Source: Cymodocea nodosa
Lineage: Eukaryota; Streptophyta; Magnoliopsida; Alismatales; Cymodoceaceae
Direction: 5' to 3'
Assembly: GCA_036874045.1 (NCBI GenBank)
Contig: CM072347.1
Coordinates: forward strand, 1,738,501 to 1,802,500
DNA length: 64,000 bases
In this document: one piece after another, positions 10,075-31,738 of the stretch
How positions within the stretch are numbered: position 1 is the stretch's first letter
Layout of the letters: each line of letters begins with the position of its first letter
Program-made: the position numbers and the translations under genes
Notes under the pieces: generated by a model
Told to the model about the DNA's origin: nothing
Databases searched by the model: none
Seen by the model: the letters and a program-made list of their open reading frames with translations, nothing else

Positions 10075-12510
10075 GTCGCCTTCTTATCTCTTAGCTCGAA
10101 GAAGGATTGTCCCTAGATTTCAAGGACTTTCAGCCCAACATCTTCGTAATGCAATGTATAAAATCATCACTAAAATTTTTACTAATCAACTAGCATTGAT
10201 TTTAGATAAGCTAATTCTGGATAATCAAGAGGCTTTCGTCCAAGGCTGATGTATTTTTGATAACATTGCCCTTACCTAAGAGCTTGCTTAGAAGATTAAT
10301 TCCAATGATAGAGGGGGAATGTTATTCTTAATATCAACATGGAGAAGGCCTTTAATAGAGTGGAATGGTTGGCACTTTACAAGGTACTTGAAAAATTCAG
10401 TTTCTCCCTTACCTTCTTTGGTTGATCAAAAATTGCATTGAAGATATAAACTTCTCATTCTTTATCAATAGGAAATTAGACTCCTTTTTCCAAGCCTTGA
10501 GAGGTCTCCATCAAGGTGACCCTTTATCTCCAATCCCTTTATCCTTCTTGAAGAAATTTTGAGTAGGGGGGCTTAAAAACTTAATTGACAACAATGTAGT
10601 TATCCTTTATAAGTTTGGTTGTCTTAACAAGAAATTTTCTCATCTCCTTTATGCCTCTGACACCTTGCTATTTGTCAACAAAAGGAAATCAAGCCTTGAG
10701 GTGGTCATCAACTTGCTCAAAAATTATCAATCCTTTTTGATGCAATATGTTAATGATAGCAAAAGTTTTTTTATTACATCTTACAATAGCTCCTTAAATT
10801 ATATTGAACTCATTGAGGACATCATGGGCTTCAATTGAGGGGATTTTCCTTTGAAATACTTTGGGATGTCCTATTTTTAAATGGTGTGAAAAATCCTCAT
10901 ATTTTGAGGAACTCTTACAAAAACTACATCAAAAGCTTACTGGCTAGAAATCCAAGCTTCTTTCTCCTAGGGAAGGGCTTACAGTGATCAAGCATGTCTT
11001 ATCTAGTATCTCTATTTACATCTTTAATATGTATGACATTCCTACTTGAATTTTGGACAGAATCGAAAAATTATGTACAGACTTTCTTTCGGGTAATTAG
11101 CCTTATTCTAAAAGATCTCATCGGGTGAGATGGAACCTCATTACCAAACCAATATGAGAAGATGGTTTGGGTATCTAGGATTTAAAGGAGATGACTGCTA
11201 TCAAGATGAAAATGGCTTGGAAACTAAAATATGGAAATAACATCTGGTCTAATTCCATCAAAGAAATAGAGGAAAAACTTAGGCAAATCTGTTATACTCT
11301 TTGTAAGTTGTAAATCCATCAACTCTACTTCGTATAGAGTTACCTCTCTAACTAGATGGATAGGCAGTAGAGGTGAAGTTGATTTTTGGAATGATTGTGA
11401 CTGGACTTTAGGTGTCTTTCTAATCTCCTACCTGCCAATGCCTTCCAAGATATTTCTGTTGCATCCTAGGTTAGAAAATTGGATTCTTTGAACTTTTGCC
11501 CTCTACTAGATCAAATTATTCAAGAGATACTCTTTACCTCCCATCGTTTGAACAATAATGATGATTAATATAGCTAGATATAGGACAAAAGTGGTCATAT
11601 CACATCTAAAACTACTTGGGAAATTATCCATGTTAAATCTGATCTTCCAATCTAGAATATTGGCATTTGAACTTCCTATATCCCTACTAAAATCTCTTTT
11701 TTCCTATGGAGATGGATTAATAATGCCCTCTGGAGGAGAATGCTAAGAGGTAAGGTTTCTCCCTTACATAAAAATGTGTTTGTTGCAACTCTTTCGATAG
11801 TATGGACTGTTTTTCCCACATGGGTTTTGATATTGATTAGGCTCGCATTGCCAGAATTTGGTTTCTACTCCATGTTTCAAATTAATGCTACCAATCATGA
11901 TAAGTAGAAGGACTAAATCCCTCACACTCTTTCCACTCAAAGTAAGAAAATTTGGACCTATTTTCGAAAATATGTTGTTGCAATCTTACTTTGGGAATTC
12001 TGTAAGTATAGATGTAAGATTTTCTATGAAAACAAGACTACTTCTTTTGCTGAAATGAAAAGAAATGTTTTTAATAGTTCAGAAATTTTCAAACAGATTT
12101 ATTACCTTTAGGACACTCTAGATGACCCTCACCGAGCAAAATGGATCAAGTGGTAGAAGCCAATGATTGAAAATCTGAATTAAATATTGATGGGACTTAT
12201 ATTTCTCATACTGGTGTGGGAGGAAGCATAACACATAATGCTGATGGTGATCTTGTTATGGCTAGGATGGATTTCTATCACAATGTTAATTGCACTCTTG
12301 TTAAACTCAATGCCCTTTGTGATAGACTTAAACTTTGTAAAGATCGTAATCTTTCTCTTAATATCATCAATGTTGAGATTGATTCCCTCATTATTTTGAA
12401 GGCTATTTTGGATAAGAAGTGCCTAATTTTCCACACTATCCACTTTTGGAAGGACCTCCTTGATCTCTTGACGATGTTCACCAGCTGCCATTCACATCAA
12501 CTTTAGGAGA
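10075..12510 (+). mobile_element. L1-like LINE ORF2 relic (RT, zinc-binding RT domain, RNase H)
   Basis: Broken frames on the plus strand give successive ORF2 motifs. KIITKIFTNQLALILDKLI and NQEAFVQG lie at about 10160-10250, VILNINMEKAFNRVEW (catalytic D changed to N) at 10320-10370, and GLHQGDPLSP near 10500-10535. A KHVLSSISIYIFNMYDIP segment is at 10990-11045 and KMKMAWKLKYGNN at 11205-11240. An RNase H-like domain with GGSITHNADGDLVMA, ALCDRLKLC and VEIDSLI follows at about 12210-12400. Order and spacing match plant L1 elements. Many stops and frameshifts show it is long dead. It lies sense to the plus strand, antisense to its host intron. No clear poly(A) tail or target-site duplication was found. 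Confidence 0.8.
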
Positions 12511-13217
12511 GGAACCCACCCTGAGCAAGAGTCCATGCACCCCTCATGTGCATACTCTGGCACAAGGGGCAAAAGCTTGACTAGGTGGGAGGGGGGGATG
12601 GCAAAAGCTCATGGTCAACTCGCACGTTTGACGAGTGTTGTCGACAAGCTTCTCAACTGAAGGCTTGTTTGTATGAAGAGTCACGAGAACCTTATGGGCT
12701 AACAGTAGTGGTGGAGTGCCTCCTAGGACCTTACAGTAGTAGTAGATAGAACCTTAGGAGCTGACAGTAGTGGCAAAAAGCTCCCTTGGGCTAGGTGGTT
12801 GTCACAGTTGAAGGGAAGAGGAGGAAGACACTGTTAAAGATGGTTATTAGGTGGTGAAGTGGTGGTTGTTGGTGGTAGATGAGTAGGGTTTGGATGGTAG
12901 CTCAAGTACCATGTTAAAAGAGGAGAAAAGAAAATTTAGATTAGCATAATTAATCAATAGGGATTTTATATAAACACACATATGGTGCTATTCAATTATG
13001 GTTAGACCATATTTCTAGTTGGGGCATGTATGCCCCACCAAAGGGTCCACAAGCCCCATGAGTCATGACGGCATTGCAATAAGAGGCCTAATGAATGCAA
13101 TCTATGTGTGTGTGTGTATTTAGAGGTTTCTATTACCTTACAGTCGTGGATATTCATATAATCATTAACTTATTCAATAAGTTTTTTCTATAATAATTCT
13201 TCTAGTCACATGCATAC
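12511..13217. other. Intron 17 remainder, shared with copy C
   Basis: The stretch about 12690-12840 resembles 43330-43470 of copy C: both contain 'tggagt' followed by 'cctcctaggg' or a close variant, 'gacagtagt' motifs and 'agaagggaagaggagga'. The two introns therefore share an older insertion, and the LINE pieces came later and only in A. No coding function is seen. Confidence 0.4.
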
Positions 13218-14585
13218 CTGAATATAAATGTCAAATACTCATCTCCCAGAACTCTTGTTTAAGCTATGATCATCAGGAAGAGCAATTTCTGCAAATTGGA
13301 GTTCAACAGTGTATGGTCCATTTTCCATTCCTAGACCATAATACCTCAATGAAGATGGTGATAACCTTACAGACTGAAACAGATCTGGATCTGAAGTATT
13401 TGTGATCTTGGACGGAATGTTCTGTTTGTATTCAGGATTTTGAGATTCAATAAATCTTCCAGTGCTACTAACTGCCCACCTTTTAGTGTCTCTTACAAAA
13501 TACGATGCAGTCGTGACACTTTGATTGTCAGCCTCATAGTTTGTGCCATTAGATGATACAATTGCAGCACCACCACAGTTTATGGCAAAGGAGTAATCTG
13601 CAAAGCAATGGCAGTAGATTTAATGTTTATGAATTAAACAAATAATGGTAGAAGTTCTCCATGTTCCCATGAATTGGTAATATTCTTGTAAAAACAATGA
13701 AAACAATACTTACATCTTGGATTATTACGATAGCATGGAAAATTTCGTTGCAAACACTCCAAACCCTTTGGAATAACACTAAAAATACAAGAATAGCATA
13801 TGTTATATAAATATGCATGGCATCAAAATTTTGAAATTTCAATTATATATATGTGGGAGGGGCATAGCTAAGCACTTCTTAGAATCATCAATACTAAAGT
13901 TGTTGGCAACCAAGTTCCTGTAGGGAAAAAAAAGGGAAAAGTAAATAAAAGAATAAATTTTGTCAAACAGAGTTTCAGAAAAACTATAAAGAACAACAAA
14001 AATGATATTGTAAAATAGCATTGCCACCTAAAATGTAGTGTTGTAGGTATAATGTAGAAATTGGCATTTGATAATTTATTTCAATGCTTAGAACATGTGA
14101 TGAATTTCAATCGTTCTTTATAAGAAATTAGAGTTTACAAGTATTTTGTATTTATTTTGCTCTAATGCAAGAATATGAATATGAGTATGAAGCATGCACT
14201 TTCATTTAATTAATGAAGAAAGCTACATGACCAAAGTTTGATTGGAGTCAAGAACTCAACATTGGATGCTCATTATTGATTTTTTTATAAAATATACAAT
14301 TAAATAATCCACTAGCAGGATTAGCATTGCAAAAAATTCAGGGATCCATTTTCTTTTTGTAATAAAATCATTAGCAACAAGATAACAAAACATCTAGTAA
14401 ACACATTACACTTGAAGATTCTCTTCACTAGCCCAAGGAGGAATACTCCCTGATAGCTCATTGTAAGATAAGTCACTGTAAACAATGGAAAAAGTCATGT
14501 ATCTATCAAACACCGAGTAAAAATATACAAATAAAAAGTCAGATGGCATGACATACATATTTAAGAGATTTCCAGACTTCTCTCC

Positions 14586-15680
14586 TTTTCTTTTTCTGTC
14601 TCTTCCCTTTCCATTTTTCCTTTTAAATCTATTTGTATACAACAAAAAGTTAAGAAATGGAAATTGTAGAAAGTTTAGAAAAATGGTTGTTTGTGCATGC
14701 TACAGAAGATAAAAAATTTAAAATAAAAAGAATCATAAATTTCAAATTTAAAATAAAATTTAATATTAATATCAAATACAAATATTAAATATTAATGTTA
14801 ATATTAATAATATACTAATAAAATACATAAATTAAATACAAGTACAGAACTACTATCAATATTAACTTTTATTTTTATTTATTAAAAATAATAAATATTA
14901 AATATCAATATGCTTAATTTTCATTTTAATATTTTTTTTAGTCATCCCTTTCGATTGTTGGAAGGAGGGTAAGGGAGGAGGCCTTTCTAGGGACAAGGAG
15001 AGACAAGGCGAGTTTTGGGTTTTAGGTGGAAGGGATGGAGAGGGTGGTGGGCAAACAAGTAGAGAGGCAAGGGGTGAACAAGTGCGAGGGTCAAATGGAT
15101 GGAAGGATGAGGCGTAAATGGGCATAGGGGTCTTGCCAGTCAAGTAGGATTTGAGCATTTGGGGTTGATGATGAAAGTGGAGGTATAAGGGTAGGAAAGG
15201 GCTCTAGACACGAGAGGAGAGGCATCGGTAGCTTGGAAGTTGGCTTGTTGGTGGTTGATAGGAAAGGACAGTTAAGGTTTCCCCTCCTCTTTCTTCAGGT
15301 CTCTTATAATTGTTAACTCTCTAAATCTATCCTTTAATATTATATAAAATTTCAACTCAAAATCAAATGACTAGAATAGAGGAATCCATCATTATATAAG
15401 TCTAAGTTCTGTCCCTTTTTTATTTGATGTGAAACTTTTTCAACATTTACTCTCATTATTTATTTATTTATTTATTTTATATACCTACAAATATCCACCG
15501 ATAAACATGCACGAACCTGCTTTAATATAACGTAGGAACATAAGAAATAAGAGAAAGAGGAAGGGTTTCATTAGTAAACATAAAACTTTTATATATAAGA
15601 ACTACATAGAGAAGACATCAACTTAAAAAATGATAGACTAAACACACAACATGCATATAACTCTAATACATTATTTACTT
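14586..15680. other. Non-coding DNA beyond the truncation of copy A
   Basis: A purine/pyrimidine-biased tract (14580-14640) leads into AT-rich DNA with TTAATATTAATA-like simple sequence (14700-14910). A G-rich block follows at 14940-15290, whose minus frame is Ser/Pro/Leu-rich (14898-15158) without a recognisable domain. No receptor exon is present, although exons 12 to 1 would be expected here. Confidence 0.4.
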
Positions 15681-16130
15681 TAATAAATATTTTACAAAAC
15701 AGAATAATAGAGAGTGAATTTTTGATAATCTGTTTTAGCTTTAGATAATAATTTTTTAATTTTGAATAATAATGTCTACGTAAAAATGACCCAGTCCAGA
15801 GAAACTTTCAAGACATAGATTTATTTTGTTTCGCTTTCCATGTAATAACTCTCAATATATATATATAGGCCACAAAAATTAATTGGCATTGACAATAGCA
15901 ATCGATTTGATTCTTTTTTCAGGTGTGGGATCAATTCAACTCTGTGGATTTGATTTAAAATCAAGATTTCTCTTTCTTGTAAATTTTGTAAGATCAAAAA
16001 AACCATTGATCACTCGTTTTTCAACAGAATGAAAATTTATTTTACTTTCAGATAATCAATTTTTGTTACAAGAAAAATTATTTTACCTTCAAATAATTAA
16101 TAATGCTTAGGTGAAAACGAAAAGAGGCCG
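15681..16130. other. Intron-10 scrap fused to receptor upstream-flank repeat
   Basis: At 15690-15733 the phrase 'tttacaaaacagaataatagag..gaatttttgataatct' matches the intron next to LRR exon 10 of B (about 25465-25501) and C (about 45304-45343), but the exon that should follow is missing. It runs straight into sequence of the type found upstream of B: AATAATGTCTACGTAAAAAT, a 'tttattttgtttcgctttcc' stretch, then 'gcattgacaatagcaatcga'. I read this as a deletion joining intron 10 to the 5' flank of a lost copy. Confidence 0.5.
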
Positions 16131-16619
16131 GAGATGTCCATAGATTTATTTTGTGCTTCCTTGCATAGAACCATGCACAGTAGGCATATACGCATTGTTG
16201 CGAAGGTCTTCTCCAAATCGAACCCCATCAATCGCATCTTTATTTTAGTGATTTGACGAATATATATATGTGTGTAGCTATCGTCACATATGCATGGTAA
16301 TCATCATCCATTTGACCTTGGCATCGTGGAAATGGTGTTATCGGCAACTTGTAAATGTCACACATCCTACTTTATATATATTCTTGAATGAATTATGAAT
16401 GCACAGAGATTTTAAATTCAACGTAAAAATAAATGGCGTTCGTACAATACAATGCCAACGTCATTCAACCAAAAGTCAAGACTACCACACATACACCGTA
16501 GATTACGACTTCTTCGAAAATACAAAACTGAGGAACAAAAATCTATTTTAGGGTTGGTTTGAATCTACAAGTACGTAAAAACATACATTACTATTATAAT
16601 AATAAAAAAATCTTAAATA

Positions 16620-17055
16620 TATGTTTAAGATTTCGTCCAAGTATGATACCACTGGCATGATGACCATATTTCCACAAACATTTCATCCTGATGTTAACAT
16701 TTAACAAATCAGGAGAAATAAAATAGACAAAGAATGGTCCTTCTTCTTAGGAGGAGCATACCTAGACACAAATATTAAAAATGCATTTTTCTAAATCTTA
16801 AACCTTAAACCCAAAGAGTAATCATCTGGGAAGGCAAGTTCTGCAAACAGTAGTCGTACAGTGTAATTCTCATTTTCAAGTCTAAGGCCATGATACCTTA
16901 AAGAAGAGGGTGATAATCTTGCTGATTACTTGTAACATAATAACTCTGTTCAGTACATAGCTTGGGTTTCCAGAATCCGTAATAAAAGGCAGTCAATAGA
17001 TCCATATCGTCTGTCACTCACACAATCGGCTCCTTCATGTGTTCAATTCCCATGT
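16620..17055 (-). pseudogene. Malectin exon 17 scrap (B/D type)
   Basis: Collinear with B 23710-24150 and D 53470-53890. The plus strand shows the downstream intron, the splice-donor side and then minus-strand codons for LLFAELAF, ENENYTVRL and LSPSSLRYHGLRLE. An internal stretch (about 60 nt of the FQSARLS...NTTNV region) is deleted, and stops interrupt the frame. Neither the preceding nor the following receptor exons are nearby. It is an isolated fragment of a B/D-type copy between A and B. Confidence 0.75.
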
Positions 17056-17568
17056 AAGTACAGTTATGTGGTTCTGATCACTCTTTAGTTCTCACATGTA
17101 GCAAGGGGATTTAACAAAACTTTCATCCCAATCACCAGTCAATTTAGCCGAAGCCAATTGTTGTGCACAGTATGCTTTCGCCTATGAAACTTCAAACCTC
17201 AAACCTCAAACATTTATCATTTGATCATCCTCAGAGTATACTTTTCATTTTTCCATAACTTGCTTGAATACTTTCGATCACAAATAAATTCACTTGCGCA
17301 TTTCTTGCATCCATGCTCATCAATCTCAACACTGCAACTATGCCCTGATACAAATTTCTTCACACAAAATTCAATTCCGGCAATAGTCCTATTTATATAG
17401 CAAGGTCAACTAGAAACTGTACAACCAACTCTAAACATTACCGACCATTGAGAACATGCGTGAATTATTCACATGACATCACATTGTTTCCTTGGCCAGC
17501 TATATAAACTTTGGAAGATATTGTCAATTGTACCATTATAAGATTGAAGAACTTCCCAGTAGATATCA
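17056..17568. other. Non-coding, nothing recognised
   Basis: AT-rich sequence with no exon-like homology to the receptor copies and no transposon domain seen. Confidence 0.4.
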
Positions 17569-17738
17569 TACTCTTTAGATCAAGGAAGTCAATATTAGCA
17601 TAAGAACTTCGCAGGGTATCTTATGTTAATAATGGTGAGGATGCTTTTCTGCAATAGTCCTATACTCTTTAGATCAAGGAAGTCAATATTAACATCCATG
17701 TCAGAAAAGCATCCTCACCATTAACATAAGATACCCTG
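17569..17738. repeat. Nested direct and inverted duplication
   Basis: Arms 17612-17651 and 17702-17738 are reverse complements over 37 nt, with only a 3-nt TAA insertion in the left arm and about 50 nt between them. Interleaved with them, a 29-nt direct repeat occurs at 17569-17597 and 17663-17691. The match is essentially perfect, in contrast to the decayed neighbourhood, so the event is recent. The mixed direct-plus-inverted layout fits replication template switching better than a terminal-inverted-repeat transposon. Confidence 0.85.
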
Positions 17739-17819
17739 GCTCCATTACTACACCACTGATGCTGTCCACCTCAAAGTCATTTAATAAGTACACTTGATAC
17801 ATCCATCCATACCCAAAAG

Positions 17820-18190
17820 TCATATAGATTATAGCATGAAGCATATCAACTCATTTCACGCCATGATACAATAAACATTAACACTCAATCATATCATGAA
17901 TGATATCAACTCATTTCGCTTACTGAGTGATCATATCATGAGTTGAATTATGTCAAAAATATTTTCACAGTAGACTACACCACAATTTCTATACGAGCAT
18001 CATGTCACAAATGATATAATTTCATGACAAAGTTGTTGAAGAATCACATCACGATTTCAATCATGCTATATCACTTTTCATATAATGTCATGCTCCGAAT
18101 CATATCATGTCCCTTTTCATAGTGAATCATACCATGATTTACAGACAATCCTATCATAAAGGAAATGAAATCATGTCATTTTCTACGAAG
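17820..18190. repeat. Degenerate ATCATATCATGA-rich repeat
   Basis: The phrases 'atcatatcatga', 'gatatcaactcatttc' and 'aatcatatcatg' recur every 20-60 nt, often as local palindromes (CATATCATGA beside its near complement). No fixed period is evident. It may be part of an unrecognised transposon or a decayed satellite. The flank from 18200 to 18820 shows no gene. Confidence 0.5.
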
Positions 18191-18822
18191 GATCATTGAA
18201 GGAGATGGGGAGGACTTCTTCAATGGAGTTACAGATGCATTGAAGTTACTCAAGGTCTAAGGTTTGCATGTTACACGACAAGGGAAGGAGACCACAATTC
18301 TAGGGATAAATTAAGGTTAAGGGTACTTTTGTCCTAAATTATAAAAACAAATAAGTGGTACAAAGCTGTAATTCAAGTTATGAAATGAGATTTTTGATAA
18401 TTATAAAAACATATTTAAATCTAATTTTATTTTTATATCTTAATAAAATTAGTATAAATACAAAATTTCTATATGTAGATAATAATAGTGTCAAATCAAA
18501 CAATAATCATGATAAAAGAAAATTATGTTTATTAAATATATATTTCAAAATAGTTCAAAAAAAAAATCTTAACAAGCAATCATGAATACAATGATATTTT
18601 ATTTAGTGCCTCACCTCATAGAAAATTTTAGGTCAGCCATTGCCTTATATTGCTGTTAAATGAAGACAAAGTTGATTATGCTCAATCTAGAGTCATAGCA
18701 AATAGATTAGGAAGTGAATGTTTAAGTAGTTGATACCAAAGCCAAATACCAACTCAAGGAATGATTGATGTCCATCTCGAACTTTATATAGCCGGAAAAG
18801 GTACTTATAATTAGAAAAAACA

Positions 18823-19379
18823 TTTCAAGATTCTCCTTATAGGAGATGCCTGGACAAACAAGTGTCAAGATTAGTACCAAATCCATCACACTAAGAGGAT
18901 GTTCAAACGAGAAGATGATGGGCACAAGGAATGCACTCAAATACCTTTGTGAAGCCAAGGGATGTGATAGACACGAGTACAGAAAGAAACTTGCAATGAT
19001 AATAAGAGTATAACACAATAAACCTTCTATTCTCATATGTGATGGAAAATGTCATGAGTTCAGACAAAAACGCCATCTTTGTCTTGTTGAATCTGAGACT
19101 CAACAAGATTACAGAGGTGACATTAACTACTCTGGTATTTACGGTACATCCATTGACTCTTTGGAAATTACAGCAATTTTCATGTTCTCTATTTATTGAA
19201 TTAAGTTGACCTTCTTACACAGCTCAAATTGTAGTAAGCAGTGAAAGACACTAACCAAGGTCAGGGAAATTCCAAGTGAGTTTCTGGGAAGATAACAAAG
19301 AAAGCACATCCAACTTTCATGACCATCCAGTGGAGATGTGATGGTCAAGGGAACAAGCCTCAGCATCCTTCTCTAGAAT
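18823..19379. other. Duplicated 3' flank of copy B
   Basis: Collinear with 39160-39681 downstream of copy C, and in its right part with 4003-4315 of copy A. Shared phrases include 'aggagatgcctggacaaa' and 'cacactaagaggatgttcaa'. Short minus frames here (18722-19106) are not conserved between copies, so I do not call them genes. This segment sets the 3' boundary of the duplicated unit. Confidence 0.7.
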
Positions 19380-28911
<9,532 letters not shown>

Positions 28912-30300
28912 CTTATTTCGGAGAGAAGCTGACGGTACCGCTGCGGCCACTGTTTGATAGACAGAACTAATACAATTTAATTAATAAACAGCTCCTCAAC
29001 AAAAACAAACATAAAAAATATATAAAAAGTATCACTTGTGCGTTACAAAAGTCAACACGTACCGTATCCATCTTTCAAAAGTCAGTCGAGAAGTGAATTT
29101 ATTTTCTTTGAATTTTCAATGTCATCTTTACATGACAATTTGTGCATGCTATTTTCAAATATATAATAATGTCAATCAATCAAGAAAAGTCTAACACAAA
29201 TCTCTTTTGTTTTACTTTGAATCCCCAAACAATTAATGTGTCACAAAATTCGACTTACACTGATGCTAATTATAATTGAAAAGATTTGAAATTCAGATTA
29301 GAATAAAGATTAAAAATAGACAGAAGAGTTTTTGATCTTGAAATTCATTTAGTGTGGGCATCTGTAAATAAATGAGACTTACGTTAAGAACATTTATCTT
29401 TTTGCAAGATTGTTTTTCATAGATCGATTTCGAAGTTGCAATGAAAAGAATAAACTTCCTTCTCGTCCTTTTAGATCATTCGGTGGTGTTTATCTGAATA
29501 TTTTCACCTCGTTGAGTAGCTTATCATTTAATATATTTTTTATTAAATTTTATATTTTACTGGGAAAAGGAAAATCTCAAATCTAAGACTTAAAATTTGT
29601 TGCAAACGAATCAAATGAAAATTAATTAATTTTACCTTTAGGTAAGAAATTTTAATGTAATAAAAAATTATTTCACTTTCAAATAATAATTATTAGCTTT
29701 GAGCAAAAATGACAAAGACCAGCTAAGGAAGTCCTCGTGACAGGGATTTGTGTTGTTTAACTTTCATATATTGTCAAAAAATCTAGCTGGCATTGATGTT
29801 AACAATTGATTTATTTGTCTTTGTTTTTCAGCGTGAGGAAATTAAAAGAATGGGTATTTGTGGTATATTTCAACTCAATATTAAGTTATTTCTTGTAGAT
29901 TTTCTATGATTAAAAAATTGATTAGTGGTATTGGTAGTTCGTTTCTCAACCAAATGAAACTTTATTTTACCTTTAAATTATATTTTTTATTATATAAAAT
30001 TTTATTCGACGTAGGTACCTTTAGATAAAATATTTATTCTACTTTCAAATCGATAAGTCGTTGGAATATTTGATCAAGTGAAGCGACGACAAGCATCAAT
30101 CGAATTAATTAATTTGAAGGTTGACAACCAACGTTAATTGGTTTGGAGTATTGTTAAAAAGTCTTCAGTTTTGATAAAAACGTCAGTTTCGTCTACTTTG
30201 GTCTAATTAACGAAAGATCAAGCACAACATTTTGGACCACGGTTTCGAAATCCTTGTTTCGATACTAAAATCGGATTTCGAAAATTACGTAAAAATTTGA
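28912..30300 (-). promoter_or_regulatory. 5' flank and presumed promoter of copy B
   Basis: Upstream of the ATG on the gene strand. A TATA-like TTTTTATATATTTTTT stretch lies at about 29015-29032, roughly 105-120 nt from the start codon. A W-box TTGACT (29050-29055, minus strand) lies about 140 nt from it; W-boxes bind WRKY factors and are common in defence-receptor promoters. Copy C reads CTGACT at the equivalent place, so its W-box is lost. Further out, 29970-30265 is collinear with 52195-52660 upstream of C. No transcription start can be fixed from sequence alone. Confidence 0.45.
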
Positions 30301-30660
30301 ACAGAAAACATTTGAAATTTAACTTCTTTTCAATTTTACGTTTTTAGAAAAATGAGTGACTGCAAACTGTCACGATTCCTTTCGATTTTCCTTAAAATCT
30401 GTTACGATTTATTTAAGCAAAATTCAAGACTTTTAAAATTTGTTAAGCTTTTTTTCTGTCTTTGCCAGTGAGTTTAATTAATTTGTAGCTACATTTTTGC
30501 AATTTTTTAAGTCATTATTCACATTCTCATTTGTTATTAGCTTTATTTATTATTCCTTCTTATTTATTTTCTTTCAAATGATAATGTCTAGGTAAAAATG
30601 AGAAGTTGTTGAGAGGTAGATTTGTTTTATTTCACTTTCTTTCTCATTTTCCATGGAACC
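30301..30660. other. Further upstream repeat of the receptor family
   Basis: Collinear in part with 37960-38180: both have 'ttccttaaaatctgtt' or close variants, 'aagacttttaaaatttg' and 'gtctttgccagtgagtt'-like phrases. No gene is present. It marks how far the duplicated 5' flank extended before a Copia fragment inserted at about 30660. Confidence 0.5.
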
Positions 30661-30985
30661 ACCCGTAAAGTCTAATTAACCTTGATATTAACAATTGATG
30701 CCTTTGATTTTCTAGTCTTTCTTTCCTTGTGGGCCTTCATTTGAACCATAATGAGATTGTGCGGTAAAGGAGTAATTTCATAATCCTCTTCTACAGCCTC
30801 CCAAAGATCTAAGACTTCTAAATAAGTGGTCATTTTTATGGCCCATTGTTGGTAATGCTCACCGTCAAAGATGGGAGGTGCTACAACAAAGAAAGATGCA
30901 TCAACATCCATCTTGAAAGGAACACAACCTCCTACATAGATGTTCCTATGCTCTCATACCAGATGAAGTTATAGGATCAACCTCC
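30660..30985 (-). mobile_element. Copia gag N-terminus with primer-binding site
   Basis: The minus frame 30672-30911 starts MDVDASFFVVAPPIF and continues GEHYQQWAIKMTTYLE and LWEAVEEDYEI. This matches the N-terminal DUF4219/UBN2 gag region of plant Copia polyproteins (…F.G.NY..W...M...L….LW..V). About 55 nt upstream on that strand is TGGTATGAGAGC, near-identical to the initiator-tRNA primer-binding site, so the 5' LTR should start near 30968 and run rightward. The rest of gag-pol is absent. Confidence 0.75.
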
Positions 30986-31091
30986 CACATTGATGTAATT
31001 TTGTGGTGAAGTGTATAAGAAAATTAAGAAAAAAAAATAAAGTAGACCTTTTCTTCAAAGAACACATGAATATTCTTCTTTAGATACATAA

Positions 31092-31738
31092 GGGGTGTTT
31101 ATGTACTATGGAAAACGTTAGAAGGAAAAATAGTAGAAAATTTTTCACTATTTTCTAAGTATTTGTACATCAAATGAATTTTGTCATTTTTTGCCATTTT
31201 CCCTTAATATATAAGAAAAAATTTCTTTCATTTTCTGACTTTTTGAACTCTAAAAATGATAGAAAATAAAGGAAAAGAAAATGTGAATTATCATAGAATG
31301 TATTAACAACATGTAATTTTGATATAGAAATTGTTTATGTCATTAGTAGATGAGAATTAATATTATGAGAGATATGTGGAACAATAAATATGTGTGAAAT
31401 GTATTTTATATTATAACTATTATCACAAATGACTCTATCTTATATTATCTATGACAAATTTTGTTATTCTTTATCTTACAGATAAATACAAAAACTTATT
31501 TTGTGAATAAATATATATATTTCAACATTTTTTATTTTGTGAATAAACATATATATTTTACATTTTATGATTTTCTATCATTTTATGTTATGTGCACAAA
31601 CACACATATTTTAAATTCTATCATTTTCTATTTTATGTACAAATATTTTGATTTTCTACTGACTTTTTATTATTTTCTATCATTTTCTGTAATATTACAT
31701 CATTTACTTTTCACCATTTTTTAGTGCACAGACACCCT
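31092..31738. mobile_element. AT-rich non-autonomous TIR element
   Basis: The left end GGGTGTTTATGTACTA (from 31093) and the reverse complement of the right end, GGGTGTCTGTGCACTA (from 31737 leftward), match at 13 of 16 positions. The interior is extremely AT-rich with repeated TTTTCTATCATTTT and ACAAACAC phrases and no gene. The ends resemble those of the element at 47389-47841. I could not fix the target-site duplication. The superfamily is uncertain. Confidence 0.55.

Noticed and set aside
14898-15158. Ser/Pro-rich 86-codon minus frame in a G-rich block
   Set aside because: No domain, no start context, no counterpart at other copies; low-complexity reading of a purine-rich tract.
18722-19106. 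Two overlapping minus frames downstream of copy B
   Set aside because: They lie in the duplicated 3' flank and are not kept open at the equivalent place beside C, so they are not coding.
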